Positions 48,434 to 57,883 of a stretch of 64,000 nucleotides of DNA are shown here, one piece after another. Positions within the stretch are counted from its first letter, which is position 1. Every line of letters starts with the position of its first letter. The position numbers and the translations under genes were made by a program. The notes under the pieces are model-generated. The model saw only the letters and a list, made by a program, of their open reading frames with translations, was not told the origin of the DNA and searched no databases. The stretch is from Pseudomonas silvicola (GTDB lineage: Bacteria; Pseudomonadota; Gammaproteobacteria; Pseudomonadales; Pseudomonadaceae), in the NCBI RefSeq assembly GCF_026651855.1, contig NZ_CP093280.1, positions 6,904,501-6,968,500 on the forward strand, read 5' to 3'.

Positions 48434-49750
48434 ATGCACAAGACCCGCCTGGCCCTGCTCATCTTCGCCTCCAGCGCCCTGCTGGCCTGTGGCGAGTCCT
48501 CCACGCTCAAGGTTTCGGACGGTACCGGCCCGCACCCGCGCTTGCCGGAACCCAACAAGACCCTGATCCCCACGGTAAACATCGCCGACGCCGTCGGCTG
48601 GCCGGCCAACGAAAAACCCCAGCCCGCCCGCGGCACCCAGGTGGCCGCGTTCGCCGAGGGCCTGGACCACCCGCGCTGGCTCTACGTGCTGCCCAACGGC
48701 GATGTGCTGGTGGCCGAGACCAATGCGCCACCCAAGCCCGATGACAGCAAGGGCGTCAGGGGCTGGGTGATGAACAAGGTCATGGGCAAGGCTGGCGCCG
48801 GGGTTCCCAGCGCCAACCGCATCACGCTGCTGCGCGACAAGGACGGCGACGGCGTGGCGGAGACCCGCACGGTATTCATCGCCAACCTCAACTCGCCGTT
48901 CGGCATGACGCTGGTGGGCAGCGACCTGTACGTCGCCGACACCGATGCCCTGCTGCGCTTCCACTACGACACGGGCGCGACCAGCATTAGCGGTCCAGGC
49001 ACCAAGGTGATCGACCTGCCGGGTGGTACGCTCAACCACCACTGGACCAAGAACGTCATCGCCAGCCCCTCCGGCAACAAGCTGTACGTGACCGTGGGCT
49101 CCAACAGCAACGTGGGCGAGAACGGCCTGGACAAGGAAGAAGGCCGCGCCGCGATCTGGGAAGTGGACCGCGCCACCGGTGAACACCGCATTTACGCCTC
49201 CGGCCTGCGCAACCCCAATGGCATGGGCTTCGAACCCCAGACCGGGCAACTGTGGACATCGGTGAACGAACGCGATGAGATCGGCAGCGACCTGGTGCCG
49301 GACTACATCACCTCGGTAAAGGACGGCGGTTTCTACGGCTGGCCATTCAGCTACTACGGCCAGCACGTGGACAGCCGCGTCAGCCCACAGAACCCGGATC
49401 TGGTGGCCAAGGCCATTGCCCCGGACTATGCCGTGGGCCCGCACACCGCCTCTATCGGGTTTACCTTCGCCAGCACCAGCGGTGGCTTGCCCGCCCCGTT
49501 CAACCACGGCGCCTACGTGAGCCAGCACGGTTCGTGGAACCGCAAGCCGCACAGTGGCTACAAGGTGATCTTCGTGCCGTTCGCCGATGGCCGGCCCAGC
49601 GGGCCGCCGGTGGACGTGCTGACCGGGTTTCTGAACGACAAGGAAGAAGCCATGGGCCGCCCGGTAGGTGTCACCGAGGACCACAAGGGGGGTGTGCTGG
49701 TGGCCGATGATGTGGGCAACAAGGTGTGGCGGGTGACCGCGGCGAAGTAG
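48434..49750 (+). CDS. PQQ-type sugar (sorbosone) dehydrogenase-like lipoprotein
   Basis: 438 aa with lipobox signal [14 protein letters not shown], so probably lipid-anchored. The body is a six-bladed beta-propeller of the soluble glucose/sorbosone dehydrogenase type: repeats such as [40 protein letters not shown] and [12 protein letters not shown]. Catalytic His and PQQ-contact residues seem present, but substrate and cofactor use are not proven; related proteins can be hydrolases or lactonases. Start at 48434 fits the lipoprotein signal; ATGs at 48407/48410 are alternatives. Divergent from the cob operon. Confidence 0.8.
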   Translation: MHKTRLALLIFASSALLACGESSTLKVSDGTGPHPRLPEPNKTLIPTVNIADAVGWPANEKPQPARGTQVAAFAEGLDHPRWLYVLPNGDVLVAETNAPPKPDDSKGVRGWVMNKVMGKAGAGVPSANRITLLRDKDGDGVAETRTVFIANLNSPFGMTLVGSDLYVADTDALLRFHYDTGATSISGPGTKVIDLPGGTLNHHWTKNVIASPSGNKLYVTVGSNSNVGENGLDKEEGRAAIWEVDRATGEHRIYASGLRNPNGMGFEPQTGQLWTSVNERDEIGSDLVPDYITSVKDGGFYGWPFSYYGQHVDSRVSPQNPDLVAKAIAPDYAVGPHTASIGFTFASTSGGLPAPFNHGAYVSQHGSWNRKPHSGYKVIFVPFADGRPSGPPVDVLTGFLNDKEEAMGRPVGVTEDHKGGVLVADDVGNKVWRVTAAK

Positions 49751-49826
49751 CCCCCCGAACATTCAAGGCCGATGCCCCCGCAGGCGCTGGTTCGCCAGGG
49801 CCTGCCGGGGTGATTGCACACCGGGC

Positions 49827-50366
49827 CTAAGGGTTGTGCGCCAGGCTTGAGGGCTGCAATACCCGCTTGGCATTCAGGTAGGCCCGCTGCCAATAGGGCT
49901 TGTTGAGGTAATCCAGCTTCACCGTGCCACCGGTGGCCGGCGCATGGACGAAGCGCCCTTCCCCGACATAGATACCGGCATGGCTCACATGGGAGCCACC
50001 CTCGGTGGCGAAGAAGATCAGGTCCCCGGACTGCAAGGCATCCTTGCTGACATCCGGTGCGCGCATGGTGATCATCTCGCGGGTTGAGCGCGGCAGGCTG
50101 ATGCCCGCCGCATCGCGATAGACGTAAGCGATCAGGCCACTGCAGTCGAACCCTGAGTCGGGGGTGTTGCCGCCCCAGCGATAGGGTGTGCCTACCAGGC
50201 CAATGGCCCGCATCAGCACATCATCGGCTTCGGGTGACAAGGGTTGCTGAGGGGCTGCCACAAAAGGCGCGTACACCGGCGCGGGCGCAGGTGGCGGCGT
50301 GTGACTGGCGCAGGCGCTGAGCAGGCCTGCAATCAATAATGGCGCGAAACGGGCCGTAAGCGACAT
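49827..50366 (-). CDS. NlpC/P60 family lipoprotein (peptidoglycan hydrolase)
   Basis: 179 aa. Lipobox LIAGLLSACAS (Cys19), Pro-rich linker, then an NlpC/P60 domain with catalytic Cys in DSGFDCSGLIAYVY and His in VSHAGIYVG, and a third polar His in RFVHAPATGG. Likely cleaves D-Glu-DAP bonds of peptide stems. Start at 50366 has AGGA about 10 bases upstream. 112 bases after a second NlpC/P60 gene on the same strand. Confidence 0.9.
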   Translation of the reverse strand: MSLTARFAPLLIAGLLSACASHTPPPAPAPVYAPFVAAPQQPLSPEADDVLMRAIGLVGTPYRWGGNTPDSGFDCSGLIAYVYRDAAGISLPRSTREMITMRAPDVSKDALQSGDLIFFATEGGSHVSHAGIYVGEGRFVHAPATGGTVKLDYLNKPYWQRAYLNAKRVLQPSSLAHNP

Positions 50367-50478
50367 AAACAGAACCATCCTGATTCAACTGCCGTTGAAG
50401 ACTAGTTTGTAAACCCGAAAACGCGCAACGGCGACACACTTTTCAGTGGGTCGCCGCCGCGAATACCGCCCAGACAGC

Positions 50479-51114
50479 TTACTTGCGCGAGATAGTCGTG
50501 GTCGGCGCCATGGCCAAGGCACGCTTGGCTTCGATAAAGGTTTTTCTCCAGTAGGCGTCATCGAGGCTGTCGATGCGCACCCCACCGCTGCGGTGGCTGC
50601 TGGAGTGAATGAACTGGTCGTCGCCCAGGTAAATCCCGGCATGGCTCACACGGCCACGGCCGCGGGTGCTGAAGAACAGCAGGTCACCGGGCTTGAGGTT
50701 GTTGCGGGCTACCAGCGGGGCGTTCACGTTGATCATGTCACGCGTGGAACGCGGCAGGGTCATGCCGGCCTCCTCGCGGAACAGGTAACCGATGAAACCG
50801 CTGCAGTCGAAGCCCGACTCAGTGGAACCGCCGGTGCGATAGCGGGTGCCGATCAGCGACTTGCCACGTTCCAGGATGCTGTCAGCCAGCATGGGCATCT
50901 GGTACGGCTTGCTGCTGTCGGAGAAGTCGGCCAGTTCCTTTTCGGTGTCCAGCTCTTCTTCATGGAAATTCAGGGTTACAGCTTTCGCCTGGGCCTGGGA
51001 CTGGGGAGTCACCGGGTTGAGAGCCTGTTGCTGCGATACCGGCGAATGCGCCGCGCAGCCAAAAAGCAGGGTCACGAGTGCGAGGGGCACGAGGGGTGCG
51101 AAGCGCTTTAGCAT
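50479..51114 (-). CDS. NlpC/P60 family lipoprotein, paralogue
   Basis: 211 aa. Signal with lipobox LVTLLFGCAAHS (Cys20), a linker of about 70 residues, and an NlpC/P60 domain with Cys in ESGFDCSGFIGYLF, His in VSHAGIYLG and His in QFIHSSS. Similar to the downstream paralogue in catalytic blocks but with a longer linker. The two together suggest paired peptidoglycan endopeptidases of the Spr/NlpC kind. Start at 51114 preferred (MLKRFAPL); M at 51120 is an alternative. Confidence 0.9.
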   Translation of the reverse strand: MLKRFAPLVPLALVTLLFGCAAHSPVSQQQALNPVTPQSQAQAKAVTLNFHEEELDTEKELADFSDSSKPYQMPMLADSILERGKSLIGTRYRTGGSTESGFDCSGFIGYLFREEAGMTLPRSTRDMINVNAPLVARNNLKPGDLLFFSTRGRGRVSHAGIYLGDDQFIHSSSHRSGGVRIDSLDDAYWRKTFIEAKRALAMAPTTTISRK

Positions 51115-51181
51115 GGGCACGACCGTGTCTGTAATAGTTAAGAAGACGCGACTATGCCTTCTATCAATTCCATTTGCAAAT

Positions 51182-51955
51182 TCAATCGAAAAAAATGTGA
51201 CTCATCAGTTTCGGCATGACTTCTAACGCCCTACTCTCGAAAAACACGTCCATGCTGGCAGATAGCCCACTTCGCAACGGATTGATCTCAATGGCAAACC
51301 CGCCAGCGGCGCGGGTTTCAGCGATGGGGGCGTGAATGTAGGGAAAGCTGGCGGTGGTGCCAATCACCAGCACTGCGTCGAAACCCTTCCCCACCTGCTG
51401 ATACAGTGCCTCAATCGCCCCCTGGGGCAGCATTTCCTCGAACAGCACCACAGGCGGCCGCAAAACGCCGTTACAGCCCTTGCAGCGCGGAGGCAGGGGC
51501 TGACCAAGCACGCCAGCCAAATCGTCGCTGACAGCGCCACAGGCTCGACAAAACAGTGGCGCCAATTGCCCGTGAATTTCTATTAGCCGTTCGTCGGGAC
51601 TTCCGGCCAGACGATGATAACCATCGATATTTTGGGTCAAAAGCCAGCACCCGGGCTTGGCGTGCTGCAGCCGCGCGATGGCCTCATGGGCAGCGTTGGG
51701 TTTGGCCCCCAGGCAGGCACGCCCCAGTTGCGCCAGGTATTTCCAGCACAACGCCGGGTCACGCTCCAGCATGGGCCCGGACAGCGCCTTCTCGATCGGC
51801 AAGCCTTCGGCGGTGACACCGTTATAGAGACCACCCAGGCCACGATAGGTAGGCAACCCCGAATCGGCCGACAACCCCGCCCCGGTGATCACCAGGATGC
51901 GCTCGGCTTCACGCAGGGCGGCGCCGGCGCGGGCCAGCAGCCGCGGGTCTACCAA
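51182..51955 (-). CDS. Sir2-family NAD-dependent protein deacylase (sirtuin)
   Basis: 257 aa. NAD-binding GAGLSADSGLPTYRG (about 25-39), TQNIDGYH (about 107-114), catalytic His128 in IEIHGQ, and a structural zinc motif Cys136-x2-Cys139-x18-Cys158-x2-Cys161. The final part is VIGTTASFPYIHAP. Should remove acyl groups from lysines. Its start overlaps the hda stop by 7 bases; the region after its stop (51130-51200) is AT-rich for this genome. Not the corrin enzyme CobB of the cob operon. Confidence 0.9.
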   Translation of the reverse strand: MVDPRLLARAGAALREAERILVITGAGLSADSGLPTYRGLGGLYNGVTAEGLPIEKALSGPMLERDPALCWKYLAQLGRACLGAKPNAAHEAIARLQHAKPGCWLLTQNIDGYHRLAGSPDERLIEIHGQLAPLFCRACGAVSDDLAGVLGQPLPPRCKGCNGVLRPPVVLFEEMLPQGAIEALYQQVGKGFDAVLVIGTTASFPYIHAPIAETRAAGGFAIEINPLRSGLSASMDVFFESRALEVMPKLMSHIFFD

Positions 51956-52653
51956 CCCAGGGTTTCCTTGAGAAACGGAATGGTCAGCTTGCGCTGGGCC
52001 TGCAGCGAGGCCTGGTCCAGGCGCTCCAGCAGGTCGAACAGGGCGCTCATGCTGCGGGTGCCACGGGTGAGAATGAAGTGCCCGACCTCATCGGTCAGGT
52101 GCAAGCCACGGCGCGAAGCCCGCAGTTGCAAGGCGCGCAGCTTGTCTTCGTCGGACAGGGGGCGCATCTGGAAGATCAGCGCCATGGTCAGGCGCGACTT
52201 CAGGTCCGGAAGCTTCACCGCCAGCTCGCGAGGCGAGTGGGACGCGGCGATCAGCAACCGCCGGCCGCTGTCGCGCAAGCGGTTGAACAGGTGGAACATG
52301 GCCTCTTCCCACTCCGGCTTGCCGGCGATGACCTGCAGGTCGTCCAGGCACACCAGTTCGTACTGCTCCAGGTAATCGAGGATTTCCACGCCACGGTCAA
52401 GCAACTGCGCCAGAGGCAAATACACCGCCGGCTCCCCCATCTGCTCGAAGCGCAGGCAAGCGGCTTGCAGCAGGTGGGTACGACCCACGCCCTGCTTGCC
52501 CCACAGGTAGATCAGGCTTTCGGTCCAGCCGGCGTCGGCTTCGCACAGGCGCTCGACATAGCCGAGTGCAGCGGCATTGGCGCCTGGATAGTAATTGATG
52601 AAGGTAGCGTCATCACGCAGACGCACACCTAGGGGCAGCTGAATCGGTTTCAT
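51949..52653 (-). CDS. hda: DnaA regulatory inactivator Hda
   Basis: 234-aa AAA+ homologue of DnaA domain III; with DNA-loaded sliding clamp it triggers hydrolysis of DnaA-ATP. P-loop-like LWGKQGVGRTHLLQAACL (about 51-68), Walker B YELVCLDDLQVIAG, and sensor region DLKSRLTMALIFQMRPL. N-terminus MKPIQLPLGVRLRDDAT includes the clamp-binding QLPLGV. Overlaps the sirtuin gene by 7 bases and is followed upstream by the AI-2E-type permease gene 148 bases away. Confidence 0.95.
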   Translation of the reverse strand: MKPIQLPLGVRLRDDATFINYYPGANAAALGYVERLCEADAGWTESLIYLWGKQGVGRTHLLQAACLRFEQMGEPAVYLPLAQLLDRGVEILDYLEQYELVCLDDLQVIAGKPEWEEAMFHLFNRLRDSGRRLLIAASHSPRELAVKLPDLKSRLTMALIFQMRPLSDEDKLRALQLRASRRGLHLTDEVGHFILTRGTRSMSALFDLLERLDQASLQAQRKLTIPFLKETLGW

Positions 52654-52801
52654 GCTGGCTGACGGTTCTGGCGAACCGCAAGGGGCCTCTGTGTGAAGTT
52701 AGCAAAGTTTATACCCGTGACGCCGGGCGCACAATGCAACAGACCACAAGCAAAATCAAAGGTTTGCGATCATTTTTGCACCCGGCGGTTGATCCTGGGG
52801 T

Positions 52802-53875
52802 TTACAGGTCAGGGTCTTCCTGCCCGCCGTAGATGTCCGATTCCTTATACAGATCATGGGCATGGCGCAGCAGCACCATGATCACCGCTGCCACCGGCAG
52901 GGCCAGCAGCACGCCGGCGAAGCCGAACAGCTCGCCCCCGGCGAGAATGGCGAAAATGACCGCCACAGGGTGCATGCCGATCTTGTCGCCGACCAGCAAG
53001 GGCGTCAGCACCATGCCTTCCAGCAGTTGGCCCACCAGGAACACTGCGGCGATGCCCATCAACGGATAGGGGTCCGCGCCGAACTGGAACAGCCCGGTGA
53101 TCATCGCTGCACTGATGCCGGTGATGAAACCCATATAGGGCACGATGGCGGCCAACCCGGCCATCAGGCCGATCAACAGCCCCAGCTCCACGCCCACCAG
53201 CATCAGGCCGGCGGCGTAGATGATGCCCAGCGCCAGCATCACCAGCAACTGCCCCCGCACGAATGCTCCCAGCACTTCATGGCACTCCCCGGCCAGGGCG
53301 ACGATCTTGCCCTCACGGTGGCGTGGCAACAGGCTGCGGATCTTGGCCATCATGATGTCCCAATCGCGCAGCAGGTAGAACCCCACTACCGGGATCAACG
53401 CCAGGTTGGTCAGCCAGCCGATCAGCGCCAGGCTCGACGCCGTGGCCTGGCTCAGCACCATGCTGACGATGTCGGTGGTTTGCCCCATGTGCTCGCTGAT
53501 GGCAGCCTTGATCTTGTCGAACTTCCAGAAACCGTCAGCCAGCCCCAGCTTGGCCTGCACCCACGGCATGGCCACGTGCTGCAGCCAGTCCAGCACTTGC
53601 GGGGCCAGTTCATAAAGGCGCACGAACTGCTTGGCCAGCAGGGGCACCAGGACCAGCAAGGCGATCATGAACACCAGGGTGAACAGCGCGAACACCACGA
53701 CCACACCCCAGGTGCGTGACAGTCCGAGCTTCTCCAGGCGGTCCACCAGCGGGTCGGCCATGTAGGCCAGCACCATCGCCACCAGGAACGGTGAAAGGAT
53801 GGGGTGCAGGAAATACACGAACAGACAAAGCAGAAGCAAAGCCCCCGCCCAGACCCAGCGACGCATGTCAGTCAT
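52802..53875 (-). CDS. AI-2E family transporter (PerM/YdiK-like)
   Basis: 357-aa membrane protein with about eight hydrophobic spans and the family features AYMADPLVDRLEKLGLSRTWGV and GAFVRGQLLVMLALGIIYAAGL. Such proteins may export peptides, autoinducers or act as Na+/H+ antiporters; the substrate is not predictable here. Start at 53875 (MTDMRRWVWAG) has AGGTG upstream; an earlier in-frame ATG (53914) has none. A hydrophobicity plot would confirm the spans. Confidence 0.87.
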   Translation of the reverse strand: MTDMRRWVWAGALLLLCLFVYFLHPILSPFLVAMVLAYMADPLVDRLEKLGLSRTWGVVVVFALFTLVFMIALLVLVPLLAKQFVRLYELAPQVLDWLQHVAMPWVQAKLGLADGFWKFDKIKAAISEHMGQTTDIVSMVLSQATASSLALIGWLTNLALIPVVGFYLLRDWDIMMAKIRSLLPRHREGKIVALAGECHEVLGAFVRGQLLVMLALGIIYAAGLMLVGVELGLLIGLMAGLAAIVPYMGFITGISAAMITGLFQFGADPYPLMGIAAVFLVGQLLEGMVLTPLLVGDKIGMHPVAVIFAILAGGELFGFAGVLLALPVAAVIMVLLRHAHDLYKESDIYGGQEDPDL

Positions 53876-53903
53876 CGAAACACCTATATATAGAGGGGCA
53901 ACT

Positions 53904-53963
53904 GCAAGCTTCAAGCGATGTGTCAGGTCTTCGGCTTTTACTTGCAGCTTGCAGCTTGAAATC
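53904..53963. repeat. Palindromic repeat, CTTGCAGCTTG family, copy 3
   Basis: GCAAGCTTCAAGCG on the left and CTTGCAGCTTGCAGCTTGAAAT on the right can pair in several registers. Same motif family as 21001-21046 and 31475-31523. Confidence 0.5.
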
Positions 53964-53980
53964 TGGAGCTACCGTCAGGC

Positions 53981-55033
53981 CTACCAGTGGAAACGCAGGC
54001 CGCTGGAGGGTTGAGGCGGTGGTGCGGCCGGCGCAGCGCCGGGTACCACGGGCTGGCTCGCGACGACCGGTGCGGCCTCGGGCGGCAGTTCGCTGAGTTT
54101 GCCCAGGGCCAGTTGTGCGCGCAGTTGATCGCTGCTGCCGGACACCTTGTAGAGCACCTTGTCGCCATCGACGGATTTCAGCTGGCCGCCGAAGGGCTCC
54201 AGCAGGCGGCCGAGGGCGGCGTAATGCTCCAGGGTCATGCCTTCGACCTGCAACGTCATGTCGCCGGTGGCCCCGGTGGACTTGACCACATAGCGCGGCG
54301 CCAGGCGCTCGCTGACGGCCAGCAGCACGGCATCGGCCACGGCGGCCTGGTCGGCGCCCTCGACCTTGCCCTGCTCCGGGCGGTCGCCCAGGTACAGGTG
54401 CCATTGGGCGCTCCACTTGCCGCCGTCCTGCCTGGCGTGCACCGCCAGCAGGCCGTCGGCGCCGTAGCGCTCGGAGGCGGCACGTAGCGCTGCAGGGTCG
54501 CTGCCGTCCAGGGTTTTGGCGGTACCGAGGGCCTGCTCACCCAGGTCCGCCAGGGGCAGGCGCACCGGTAGGCCACGGTGTTGGGCGGCGCGGCGCACCG
54601 GCTCGGCGGTGGGCTGGCCGTCGCCGACCAGGTTGGCGCCGTCGGCGCCTTCGTTCAGCCACCAGGCCAGCAACGCCGGGCGGTTGTTGCCCCAACTGGA
54701 CAGGCCAGCCTGGCGCAAGGCCTTGTCGGTGCTGGCCGGGTCGAAGTCTACCCGCAGGCTTTCCGGCGGGCCGGCTTCGAAGCCGTACTGGCTGATGATC
54801 TGTTGCGGGTCCTTGCGCACGGCGGCCAGGCCACCGGCGCTCAGAGCCTTGGGGTCACCGGTCAGGCGCAGCACCAGGGTGTCGAGTGCTCGCTGGGTGG
54901 CGGCGTCGCGCTCTTCAGGCGTCTGCCCGTTCACGGCCTCGCGAACCTGGTACAGGTTGTTGATGGTTTCGGCATGAGCGGCCAGGGCAACGGCTGACAG
55001 GCAACCGACTAACAGGTAATGAGACAAACGCAT
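53981..55033 (-). CDS. DUF2066 domain-containing exported protein
   Basis: 350 aa with signal peptide MRLSHYLLVGCLSAVALAAHA and predicted cleavage before ETINN. DUF2066 domain over about 25-200 (TQRALDTLVLRLTGDP, ISQYGFEAGPPESLRVDFD). The C-terminus is Pro/Ala-rich, ending SSGLRFHW. Function unknown; neighbour of hda and purM in many Pseudomonas. Start 55033 is set by the signal peptide. Confidence 0.88.
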   Translation of the reverse strand: MRLSHYLLVGCLSAVALAAHAETINNLYQVREAVNGQTPEERDAATQRALDTLVLRLTGDPKALSAGGLAAVRKDPQQIISQYGFEAGPPESLRVDFDPASTDKALRQAGLSSWGNNRPALLAWWLNEGADGANLVGDGQPTAEPVRRAAQHRGLPVRLPLADLGEQALGTAKTLDGSDPAALRAASERYGADGLLAVHARQDGGKWSAQWHLYLGDRPEQGKVEGADQAAVADAVLLAVSERLAPRYVVKSTGATGDMTLQVEGMTLEHYAALGRLLEPFGGQLKSVDGDKVLYKVSGSSDQLRAQLALGKLSELPPEAAPVVASQPVVPGAAPAAPPPQPSSGLRFHW

Positions 55034-55344
55034 GAAGGATTCCCGACGAACAATAAGCGGACTGAGGCTTGTGACCACAGTTTCGGCCAAAACATTCACG
55101 CCGCCCATTGAAGTTTTCGTAATGGGCCTACTATAGCCTGTCGGGCGCGCAAGAGCGGTGCCTGCATTAATTTTGGCCCTGCCCGTCGGCCTGAGGATGG
55201 CCGCACAAGGGCAAGCCTGATAAAATCGCGCGCCTTCGCAGACCAACGACGGTTGGCCGATTGGAAATACCCGGCAACGGTATTTCCGGGCAGCCCATCG
55301 CGCCTGGTCGATTTTTCGAATCCCTCCCTCTAAAGGCCTGGATC

Positions 55345-56403
55345 ATGAGCAAGCAACCCTCCCTGAGCTACAAGGACGCCGGTGTAGACATCGACGCCGG
55401 TGAAGCATTGGTCGAACGCATCAAGAGCGTCGCCAAGCGCACTGCGCGTCCTGAAGTCATGGGCGGCCTGGGCGGTTTTGGCGCCCTCTGTGAAATCCCG
55501 GCCGGCTACAAGCAGCCTGTCCTGGTGTCGGGCACCGACGGCGTGGGCACCAAGCTGCGCCTGGCCCTGAACCTGAACAAGCACGACAGCATCGGCATCG
55601 ACCTGGTGGCCATGTGCGTGAACGACCTGGTGGTCTGCGGCGCCGAGCCGCTGTTCTTCCTGGACTACTACGCCACTGGCAAGCTCAACGTCGACACCGC
55701 CGCCCAGGTGGTCACCGGCATCGGCGCCGGCTGCGAACTGTCGGGTTGCTCGCTGGTAGGGGGTGAAACCGCCGAAATGCCAGGCATGTACGAGGGCGAA
55801 GACTACGACCTGGCCGGCTTCTGCGTGGGCGTGGTCGAGAAGGCCGAGATCATCGACGGCTCCAAGGTAGCCACTGGCGACGCCCTGCTCGCCCTGCCGT
55901 CGTCCGGCCCGCACTCCAACGGCTACTCGCTGATCCGCAAGATCATCGAAGTCTCCGGCGCCGACATCGAGAACACCCAGCTCGACGGCCAGCCGCTGAC
56001 CGACCTGCTGATGGCCCCGACTCGCATCTACGTCAAGCCGCTGCTCAAGCTGATCAAGGACACCGGCGCCGTCAAGGCCATGGCCCACATCACCGGTGGC
56101 GGCCTGCTGGACAACATCCCGCGCGTACTGCCAAAAGGCGCCCAGGCCGTGGTCGACGTGGCCAGCTGGCAGCGCCCGGCGGTCTTCGATTGGCTGCAGG
56201 AAAAAGGCAACGTGGACGAGCACGAAATGCACCGCGTGCTGAACTGCGGCGTGGGCATGGTCATCTGCGTGGCCCAGGAACACGTTGAAGTGGCCCTCGA
56301 GACCCTGCGTGACGCTGGCGAGCAGCCATGGGTCATCGGCCAGATCGGCGTGGCCGCCGAAGGCGCCGCCCAGGTAGAGCTGAAGAACCTCAAGGCACAC
56401 TGA
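55345..56403 (+). CDS. purM: Phosphoribosylformylglycinamidine cyclo-ligase
   Basis: Fifth step of de novo purine synthesis: closes the imidazole ring of AIR using ATP. 352 aa, with [13 protein letters not shown] (about 68-80) and [19 protein letters not shown] precedes the ATG at 55345. Followed by purN with a one-base overlap (TGATG at 56401). The upstream gap contains a -10-like GATAAAAT near 55218. Confidence 0.97.
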   Translation: MSKQPSLSYKDAGVDIDAGEALVERIKSVAKRTARPEVMGGLGGFGALCEIPAGYKQPVLVSGTDGVGTKLRLALNLNKHDSIGIDLVAMCVNDLVVCGAEPLFFLDYYATGKLNVDTAAQVVTGIGAGCELSGCSLVGGETAEMPGMYEGEDYDLAGFCVGVVEKAEIIDGSKVATGDALLALPSSGPHSNGYSLIRKIIEVSGADIENTQLDGQPLTDLLMAPTRIYVKPLLKLIKDTGAVKAMAHITGGGLLDNIPRVLPKGAQAVVDVASWQRPAVFDWLQEKGNVDEHEMHRVLNCGVGMVICVAQEHVEVALETLRDAGEQPWVIGQIGVAAEGAAQVELKNLKAH

Positions 56404-57071
56404 TGCACGACCAGACGCCCGCACGCTGTAACGTAGTGGTGCTGCTTTCCGGCACCGGCAGCAACCTGCAGGCCCTGATCGACAGCGTGAACCAGGACGC
56501 CGGGGCAAACCCGGCGCGCATCTGCGCGGTGATCTCCAACCGCGCCGACGCCTACGGCCTGGAACGCGCCCGCCACGCCGGCATCCCTGCCGCCGTGCTG
56601 GACCACCAGGCGTTCGAAGGCCGCGAAGCCTTCGATGCCGCGCTGGTCGAACTGATCGATGGCTACGCCCCCGACCTGGTGGTGCTGGCCGGCTTCATGC
56701 GCATCCTCAGCGGCAGCTTCGTGCGCCACTACCAGGGGCGCCTGCTGAACATCCACCCTTCCCTGCTGCCCAGGTACAAAGGCCTGCACACTCATCAGCG
56801 CGCCATCGAGGCGGGTGACACCGAGCACGGCTGCAGTGTGCACTTCGTCACCGAGGAACTCGATGGCGGACCACTGGTCGTACAGGCAGTAATCCCGGTA
56901 CAGTCGGACGATACGCCGGCCACGCTGGCGCAGCGGGTTCATGCCCGGGAACACCAGATCTACCCATTGGCCGTGCGCTGGTTCGCCGAAGGCCGCTTGC
57001 GTCTGGACGCCAGCGGTGCATTATTGGACGGCCAGGCCCTCGGGGCCAGCGGTCACTTGATTCGACCCTAG
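56403..57071 (+). CDS. purN: Phosphoribosylglycinamide formyltransferase
   Basis: Third step of purine synthesis: formyl transfer from 10-formyl-tetrahydrofolate to GAR. 222 aa with VVLLSGTGSNLQALID (about 11-26) and the active-site block LAGFMRILSG...NIHPSLLPRYKG containing the catalytic Asn/His and Asp (EELDGG). Coupled to purM by TGATG. The adjoining DUF3108 gene starts 8 bases later. Confidence 0.97.
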   Translation: MHDQTPARCNVVVLLSGTGSNLQALIDSVNQDAGANPARICAVISNRADAYGLERARHAGIPAAVLDHQAFEGREAFDAALVELIDGYAPDLVVLAGFMRILSGSFVRHYQGRLLNIHPSLLPRYKGLHTHQRAIEAGDTEHGCSVHFVTEELDGGPLVVQAVIPVQSDDTPATLAQRVHAREHQIYPLAVRWFAEGRLRLDASGALLDGQALGASGHLIRP

Positions 57072-57079
57072 GAGATTTT

Positions 57080-57790
57080 ATGCGTCGTGCCCTGCTGTTC
57101 TGCGCTGCGTTGCTGGCTTTGCCGGTCCACGCCGCCGAACTCAAGCCTTTCACCGCCAGCTACACCGCCGACTGGAAACAATTGCCCATGAGCGGCACTG
57201 CTTCGCGCAGCCTGGAAAAGGGTGCCAATGACACCTGGACCCTGAGCTTCAAGGCGTCGATGATGATTGCCAGCCTCACCGAGGAAAGCACCCTCACCGT
57301 CGACAAGGACACCCTGCTGCCCAAGACCTACCACTTCGAACGTGGCGGCCTGGGCAAGCCAAAGAAGACCGACCTGGACTTCGACTGGTCGCAGAAAGTG
57401 GTCACCGGCACCGACCGTGGCGACGCGGTGAAAGTCCCGCTCAACCGTGGCATGGTCGACAAGTCGACCTACCAGTTGGTGTTGCAGCGTGACGTTGCCG
57501 CTGGCAAGAAGAGCATGAGTTACCAGGTGGTGGACGGCGACGATGTCGACACCTACGATTTCCGCGTGCTGGGTACCGAGAAGGTTGATACCAAGGCCGG
57601 CCAGGTCGACGCCATCAAGGTCGAGCGCGTGCGCGACCCCACGCAGAACAAGCGCACCACCGTGCTGTGGTTCGCCAAGGACTGGGACTACCTGCTGGTT
57701 CGCCTGCAACAGGTCGAGACCGACGGCAAGGAATACAACATCATGCTGCAGGACGGCACTGTTGACGGCCGCGCCGTGAAAGGCAACTGA
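57080..57790 (+). CDS. DUF3108 exported protein
   Basis: 236 aa with signal peptide MRRALLFCAALLALPVHA and cleavage likely before AELKP. DUF3108 core: FTASYTADWKQLPMSGTASR and LPKTYHFERGGLGKPKKTD. Beta-rich periplasmic protein of unknown function. GGAGATTTT precedes the ATG, 8 bases after purN, so it is part of the purMN operon, ending at a strong terminator. Confidence 0.9.
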   Translation: MRRALLFCAALLALPVHAAELKPFTASYTADWKQLPMSGTASRSLEKGANDTWTLSFKASMMIASLTEESTLTVDKDTLLPKTYHFERGGLGKPKKTDLDFDWSQKVVTGTDRGDAVKVPLNRGMVDKSTYQLVLQRDVAAGKKSMSYQVVDGDDVDTYDFRVLGTEKVDTKAGQVDAIKVERVRDPTQNKRTTVLWFAKDWDYLLVRLQQVETDGKEYNIMLQDGTVDGRAVKGN

Positions 57791-57801
57791 CCCCCGTGGG
57801 G

Positions 57802-57815
57802 GCTGGCTTGCCAGC
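57802..57815. repeat. REP core GCTGGCTTGCCAGC, copy 3
   Basis: Palindromic 14-mer identical to 30256-30269 and one base from 24499-24512. Lies 12 bases after the DUF3108 stop, ahead of the terminator at 57831. Confidence 0.55.
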
Positions 57816-57830
57816 TTCCACACTTCCAGC

Positions 57831-57866
57831 AAAAAGCCCCGCTGTCTCACGACAGCGGGGCTTTTT
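57831..57866. terminator. Strong bidirectional terminator, purMN-DUF3108 / grxD
   Basis: AAAAAGCCCCGCTGTC-TCAC-GACAGCGGGGCTTTTT, a perfect 16-bp stem with A/T runs at both ends, between convergent genes at 57790 and 57884. Confidence 0.95.
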
Positions 57867-57883
57867 GCTGGGGCGCAGGGCAA

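Noticed and set aside
51182-51955. A cobalamin-pathway enzyme, since sirtuins are also called CobB
   Set aside because: Motifs are Sir2 (GAGLSADSG, His128, four zinc Cys); not linked to the cob operon.
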